Shown here: one piece after another, positions 52,715 to 56,490 of the stretch
Position numbering within the stretch: position 1 is the stretch's first letter
Layout of the letters: every line of letters starts with the position of its first letter
NCBI RefSeq assembly: GCF_036983985.1
Contig: NZ_JALAHQ010000007.1
Coordinates: 1 to 56,490 of the forward strand
From: Alishewanella metallidurans
GTDB lineage: Bacteria; Pseudomonadota; Gammaproteobacteria; Enterobacterales; Alteromonadaceae
Length of the DNA stretch: 56,490 bases
Direction of reading: 5' to 3'
Position numbers and translations under genes: made by a program
Notes under the pieces: generated by a model
What the model was told of the DNA's origin: nothing
The model's database searches: none
Seen by the model: the letters and a program-made list of their open reading frames with translations, nothing else

Positions 52715-54230
52715 CCCTTTAACTAAACCGATAGTCTGGACTGTCGCTAGCTCAGATAGCGGCGGTGGCGCCGGCATTCAGGCCGATTTACATAGTTTTA
52801 AAGCATTAGAGTGCCATGGCTGTAGCGTTATTGCTGCTATTACGGCGCAAAATAGCGTAGGCATTACGGCTTATGAATGTGTCAGCCCTGCGTTATTTCT
52901 AGCGCAGTTAAACTGCTTGCTAGAGGATATGCCACCGCAGGTAATTAAAATTGGTTTAATCCCAAACAGTAATTTTTTAGCACAGTTGTCACTCTGGTTA
53001 ACCCAACACAAATCGGCCTACCAATTTAAAGTGGTAGCCGATCCTGTATTTAGCAGTAGTACGGGCGCCTGCTTTATCGAACAAGGTTTGTTGACTATTT
53101 GGCGGCAACAGCTATTACCTCTAATTGACCTAATTACACCTAATTTACCCGAATTAGCCTTGCTTAGCGATTTACCCAAACAAAGTATAGCCCAGCAAGT
53201 TACCCAGCTGTTTACTTGGGGCACCACAGCGGTGCTAGTGACAGGTGGTCATGATACTAGTACCCTTGATGTGATTGATAGGCTGTATGTCAACAAGTCA
53301 GAATTAACCACGCAACCAATACTCAGTCTATATAATTCACGCTTAAATACGGTTCACACTCATGGTACAGGTTGTGTATTAGCCAGTAGTATTGCAGCAG
53401 CATTAGCGCAAGACTATCCATTAACAGATGCAGTTATCCTAGGTAATGCTAGTGTGCAACATGCATTAAGCGCGGCTTATGCAACGGGAAAAGGTGCGGG
53501 TTGCGTACAACTTAACTCTTGGCCGGTTAAGGTAGAGAGCTTTCCCCGTTTAAATGTACGCGATAATTTAACCTCAACAGCACCTTTTGCCGCAATGCAG
53601 CGCCCTATCGGTCTTTATCCAGTGGTTGATAATAGCGATTGGCTACAAGATTTAGCACCTTATGGCGCCGATACCCTACAGCTACGCATTAAAGCTGGCA
53701 GTAACATGGAAATAGAACAGCAAATAACAACGGCGGTTGCACTAAGCCGAAAACATAACCTGCAGCTATTTATTAACGATTACTGGCAACTTGCAATCAA
53801 GCATAACGCTTATGGTGTGCACCTTGGCCAAGAGGATTTGCAAACTGCAGATCTTGAGGCAATAAGAACTGCAGGTTTACGCTTAGGTGTATCGACACAC
53901 AGTTACTTAGAACTGCTAACGGCGATTGAACTGCAGCCCTCATACATTGCACTTGGCCATATTTTCGCTACCGATACAAAAAAAATGCCGTCTAAGCCCC
54001 AAGGGTTAGTGAAGTTGGCGCGCTATGCCAGTTTGTGTCAGCACATACCAACAGTAGCAATAGGTGGCATTAACGAGGGAAAGTTGTTGGCGGTGTTAAG
54101 TACCGGTGTTGATGGAGTCGCTGTTGTGTCAGCAATTACCGCTCAACCACAGCCAGCACAAGCCTTTATTCAGCTAAAACGCCTTATCGAACAGCATGCT
54201 AGTGAGAATTACAATGCAAATTACGCTTAA
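52698..54230 (+). CDS. thiDE: Bifunctional HMP(-P) kinase / thiamine-phosphate synthase ThiDE
   Basis: The 510-residue fusion joins ThiD (about 10-275) to ThiE (about 300-505). The ThiD half shows ASSDSGGGAGIQAD and the catalytic THGTGCVLAS. The ThiE half shows FINDYWQLA, GVHLGQEDL and the phosphate-binding VAIGGINEG. It phosphorylates HMP-P to HMP-PP and condenses it with the thiazole phosphate to give thiamine phosphate. Fused thiDE genes are common in Alteromonadales. It overlaps both neighbours, so translation is tightly coupled. Confidence 0.95.
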   Translation: MPQQTNPLTKPIVWTVASSDSGGGAGIQADLHSFKALECHGCSVIAAITAQNSVGITAYECVSPALFLAQLNCLLEDMPPQVIKIGLIPNSNFLAQLSLWLTQHKSAYQFKVVADPVFSSSTGACFIEQGLLTIWRQQLLPLIDLITPNLPELALLSDLPKQSIAQQVTQLFTWGTTAVLVTGGHDTSTLDVIDRLYVNKSELTTQPILSLYNSRLNTVHTHGTGCVLASSIAAALAQDYPLTDAVILGNASVQHALSAAYATGKGAGCVQLNSWPVKVESFPRLNVRDNLTSTAPFAAMQRPIGLYPVVDNSDWLQDLAPYGADTLQLRIKAGSNMEIEQQITTAVALSRKHNLQLFINDYWQLAIKHNAYGVHLGQEDLQTADLEAIRTAGLRLGVSTHSYLELLTAIELQPSYIALGHIFATDTKKMPSKPQGLVKLARYASLCQHIPTVAIGGINEGKLLAVLSTGVDGVAVVSAITAQPQPAQAFIQLKRLIEQHASENYNANYA

Positions 54231-54414
54231 CACGACCGAACTAACGGTAGCTGAAAGTATAACAGTACAGCAGCTGCTCAATGCACAAGATATCTCTGAA
54301 GTAGGCTTAGCCATAGCGATTAATAATACAGTATTAGCTAAACGCTTATGGCCGGCGCACCAGCTGCAGCAAAATGATGCGCTACAGCTATTTCAACTAG
54401 TTACCGGAGGTTAA
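54214..54414 (+). CDS. thiS: Sulfur carrier protein ThiS
   Basis: The 66-residue ubiquitin-like protein ends in the essential diglycine (QLVTGG), which must be adenylated and then thiocarboxylated to deliver sulfur for the thiazole ring. I chose the ATG at 54214 (MQITLNT), which gives the E. coli length of 66; an upstream frame from 54196 adds six residues. It overlaps thiDE by 17 bases and ends two bases before thiG. The usual activating enzyme gene, thiF, is missing from the cluster. Confidence 0.93.
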   Translation: MQITLNTTELTVAESITVQQLLNAQDISEVGLAIAINNTVLAKRLWPAHQLQQNDALQLFQLVTGG

Positions 54415-54416
54415 CC

Positions 54417-55184
54417 ATGTTATGTATTGCCGATAAAACTTTCGACAGCCGCTTGTTACTTGGTAGCGGTAAGTTTTCTAGTAGCCAATTAATGCAACAA
54501 GCCGTTGCAGCAAGTGGTTGCCAACTCGTTACCTTAGCAATGAAACGACTTAACCTCGCGCTTAAACACGATGATTTACTCACGCCACTACGCGAGTTAG
54601 GGGTACAGCTATTACCTAATACCTCTGGTGCAAAAAATGCAAAAGAAGCCATATTGGCCGCCCAGCTGGCTCGCGATGCCTTAGACACTAACTGGTTAAA
54701 ACTAGAAATACACCCAGATCCACGCTATTTGATGCCAGACCCGATTGAAACCCTAATTGCCGCTAAAGAATTAGTGAAACAAGGTTTTATTGTTCTACCC
54801 TACTGCAGTGCTGATCCTGTGTTATGTAAACATCTGGAAGACGCAGGCTGCGCCGCAGTTATGCCACTAGGTGCCGCTATTGGCTCAAACCAAGGTTTAC
54901 AAACTCGTGCCATGCTAGAAATTATTATTCAGCAAGCCGCTATACCGGTCATCATTGATGCCGGCATTGGCGCACCATCTCATGCCGCAAATGCATTGGA
55001 ACTTGGCGCGTCAGCCGTTCTGGTGAATACAGCAATAGCCTGCAGTAATGACCCTGTCGCTATGGCCAACGCGTTTCGACTGGCCTGCATGGCTGGTTCT
55101 GCCGCCTACCAAGCGGGCATCGCCACCCCATATCAACATGCAATGGCAACGAGCCCATTAACTGCCTTTTTGGATCAACTATGA
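54417..55184 (+). CDS. thiG: Thiazole synthase ThiG
   Basis: ThiG is a TIM-barrel enzyme that forms the thiazole ring from deoxyxylulose phosphate, dehydroglycine and ThiS thiocarboxylate. The 255-residue product has the conserved start FDSRLLLGSGKF, the segment LKLEIHPDPRYLMPDP with the probable Schiff-base lysine, and the phosphate site VIIDAGIGAPSHAA. It overlaps thiH as ATGA; ThiG and ThiH form a complex. Confidence 0.95.
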   Translation: MLCIADKTFDSRLLLGSGKFSSSQLMQQAVAASGCQLVTLAMKRLNLALKHDDLLTPLRELGVQLLPNTSGAKNAKEAILAAQLARDALDTNWLKLEIHPDPRYLMPDPIETLIAAKELVKQGFIVLPYCSADPVLCKHLEDAGCAAVMPLGAAIGSNQGLQTRAMLEIIIQQAAIPVIIDAGIGAPSHAANALELGASAVLVNTAIACSNDPVAMANAFRLACMAGSAAYQAGIATPYQHAMATSPLTAFLDQL

Positions 55185-56293
55185 GCTTTTACCATAAATG
55201 GCAAACAATAGACTGGCAAAGTTTACAACTGCAAAGCCGAGTATTTAGTGCCGCAGATATACAAGCGGTTATAAGCAAACAACGTTTAACTCTTGTTGAT
55301 TTACAAGCGCTGCTATCGCCCGCAGCCGCTGCGTTTTTACCGCAACTGGCAAGCAAAGCGCAACAAGTTACTCGTCAGCGCTTTGGCGCAACAGTGCAAC
55401 TATATGCACCACTGTATTTATCCAACCTCTGTGCTAACGAATGCACTTATTGTGGTTTTTCGCTTAGCCAAAAAGTAAAAAGACGTACGCTCAATCTTGC
55501 TGAAATAGAACAAGAATGCCAAGCCATTAAGGCTATGGGTATTGAGCAGGTACTTATTGTTACCGGCGAGCATGAAAACAAGGTAGGTATCGCGTATTTC
55601 CGCAATGTTTTACCGCTAATTCGGCGCTACTTCAGTACAGTACAACTTGAGGTTCAACCTTTAAGTACTGACGAATACACTGAATTAAAATATTTAGGCG
55701 TAGACGCTGTCATGGTATATCAAGAAACCTATAACCAAAGCGCATACCAAAGCCATCATTTAAGAGGCAACAAAACTGACATTGCATGGCGATTAAACAC
55801 ACCCGATCGGATTGGTAATGCTGGTATAGATAAAATAGGTATAGGTATTTTATTAGGCTTGTCCGACTGGCGAACCGATGCAATATTGTTAGCTCAACAT
55901 TTACAATACTTACAACACCAATACTGGCAAAGTCGTTATAGCTTATCTGTGCCCAGAATACGCCCTTGTAGTGGTGGTATTGAAACGCCTTTAGCCATCA
56001 GTGACAAAGAGTTAGTACAACTTATCTGCGCGTTTCGCTTGTTCTCACCCGAGTTAGAAATAAGCCTATCAACTCGTGAATCTGCGGTATTCCGTCAGCA
56101 CGTTATTCCGTTAGCAATTACCAGCATTAGTGCCGGCTCAAAAACCCAGCCAGGTGGTTATAGTGTTGCACCAGATAGCCTTGAACAATTTAGTATCGAT
56201 GATGACCGAACGGTGGTTCAGGTAGCTGAGGCGTTGAAAAACCAAGGAATACAACCGGTTTACAAAGATTGGGAACACTATCTTGGTAGATAA
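55181..56293 (+). CDS. thiH: 2-iminoacetate (dehydroglycine) synthase ThiH
   Basis: ThiH is a radical SAM tyrosine lyase supplying dehydroglycine to ThiG. The 370-residue protein has the CX3CX2C cluster motif at C84, C88 and C91 (CANECTYC), followed by the VTGEHENKVG and EVQPLSTDEY segments typical of ThiH. Use of ThiH and not the oxygen-dependent ThiO suggests that thiazole synthesis can run without oxygen. It is the last gene of the operon and is followed by a terminator 60 bases on. Confidence 0.95.
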   Translation: MSFYHKWQTIDWQSLQLQSRVFSAADIQAVISKQRLTLVDLQALLSPAAAAFLPQLASKAQQVTRQRFGATVQLYAPLYLSNLCANECTYCGFSLSQKVKRRTLNLAEIEQECQAIKAMGIEQVLIVTGEHENKVGIAYFRNVLPLIRRYFSTVQLEVQPLSTDEYTELKYLGVDAVMVYQETYNQSAYQSHHLRGNKTDIAWRLNTPDRIGNAGIDKIGIGILLGLSDWRTDAILLAQHLQYLQHQYWQSRYSLSVPRIRPCSGGIETPLAISDKELVQLICAFRLFSPELEISLSTRESAVFRQHVIPLAITSISAGSKTQPGGYSVAPDSLEQFSIDDDRTVVQVAEALKNQGIQPVYKDWEHYLGR

Positions 56294-56353
56294 GGCCCCT
56301 GGGCTATACTCTAGGTGTAGTAACACCTATTAACGATAACATATAGTTATTAG

Positions 56354-56375
56354 ATCCGCGTAAGCGGGTTTTTTA
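56354..56375 (+). terminator. Terminator of the thiamine operon
   Basis: ATCCGC, GTAA loop, GCGGGT followed by TTTTTTATT. The stem is short (five base pairs counting a T-G pair) but the tetraloop and T-tract are good. Confidence 0.65.
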
Positions 56376-56415
56376 TTGGCTATTATTTCGCATTATTTAG
56401 CCAATTTCCAGACGT

Positions 56416-56446
56416 AAAAAAGCCCGACTCATACGAGACGGGCTTT
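56416..56446 (-). terminator. Terminator of an rRNA operon
   Basis: On the minus strand AAAGCCCGTCTCGTATGAGTCGGGC is followed by TTTTTTACG, a strong hairpin about ten bases past the 5S rRNA 3' end. It faces the thiamine operon terminator, so the two transcription units converge. Confidence 0.85.
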
Positions 56447-56455
56447 CTTGAATTG

Positions 56456-56490
56456 GGAGCCTGGCGGTGAACTACTCTCGCATGGCGAAT
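56456..56490 (-). rRNA. rrf: 5S rRNA, 3' end only (cut by window edge)
   Basis: Reading inward from the window edge on the minus strand gives CCATGCGAGAGTAG, then TTCACCGCCAGGCTCC, which is the conserved 3' end of bacterial 5S rRNA. The rest of the gene, and presumably 23S and 16S rRNA, lie beyond the window. The exact 3' end is uncertain by a few bases. Confidence 0.85.

Overview
The window is a stretch of ordinary chromosome from a gammaproteobacterium. Gene content, protein similarity and gene order (uvrY-uvrC-pgsA-tRNA-Gly; lrp-ftsK-lolA-rarA-serS; mrp facing metG) resemble Escherichia coli and its Alteromonadales relatives. The AT-leaning sequence, the fused thiDE gene, the complete tusDCBE block and the glutaryl-CoA dehydrogenase cluster suggest something near Rheinheimera, Arsukibacterium or Alishewanella. 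That genus-level guess is inference from memory, not a search. I see no insertion sequence, prophage, plasmid module or CRISPR array.

Layout. 1-3.9 kb: tRNA-Gly, pgsA, uvrC and uvrY, then two identical tRNA-Ser(UGA) genes, all on the minus strand. 4-6.2 kb: a YccA-type membrane protein, the tusDCBE sulfur relay for tRNA wobble-uridine thiolation, and a 50-residue membrane protein running into the end of tusE. 6.3-13 kb: a minus-strand block of serS, crcB, rarA, lolA, ftsK and lrp, with alanine dehydrogenase diverging from lrp. 14.5-17.4 kb: a cold-shock protein, a DUF2960-like protein, an EamA transporter, an acyltransferase and tRNA-Pro. 17.7-20 kb: an outer-membrane TraF-like protein and a YeiH-type exporter. 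20-23.3 kb: a cobalamin salvage operon (btuD, btuC, cobO, btuF in transcription order) preceded by a short leader that looks like a cut-down cobalamin riboswitch. 23.3-29 kb: a secreted cyclophilin, a PHA-depolymerase-type esterase, a hypothetical secreted protein, yaeQ, a GST-like protein, dcd and mrp. 29-37.6 kb: metG, an MFS transporter, a large unrecognised coiled-coil protein, a PIG3-type oxidoreductase, rlmI, yceI and a PilZ protein. 37.7-43.3 kb: hrpA, a CBS-domain protein and a periplasmic isoaspartyl peptidase. 43.3-48.7 kb: gcdH, a fused alpha/beta 2-oxoacid dehydrogenase E1 and a FabD-like acyltransferase, with a divergent LysR regulator. 48.9-50.6 kb: sbcB and a DUF4282 protein. 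50.7-56.3 kb: a TPP riboswitch controlling thiC-thiDE-thiS-thiG-thiH. The window ends inside the 3' end of a 5S rRNA gene on the minus strand, so an rRNA operon lies just outside.

The points most worth a second look are: the miniature cobalamin-riboswitch-like leader before btuD; the gcdH/E1/FabD-like operon, in which the FabD-like enzyme keeps its Ser-His pair but appears to have lost the malonate-binding arginine and the PGQG glutamine; the thiamine operon without thiF; the unannotated 50-residue membrane protein beside tusE; the unrecognised 489-residue protein; and a hairpin sitting on the start codon of hrpA. Several genes (uvrY, ftsK, btuD and the PIG3-type oxidoreductase) appear to start at TTG behind a good ribosome-binding site. 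None of these amounts to a clearly new multigene system. The thi, tus, lol/ftsK and B12 blocks are recognisable, and the novelty is in details.
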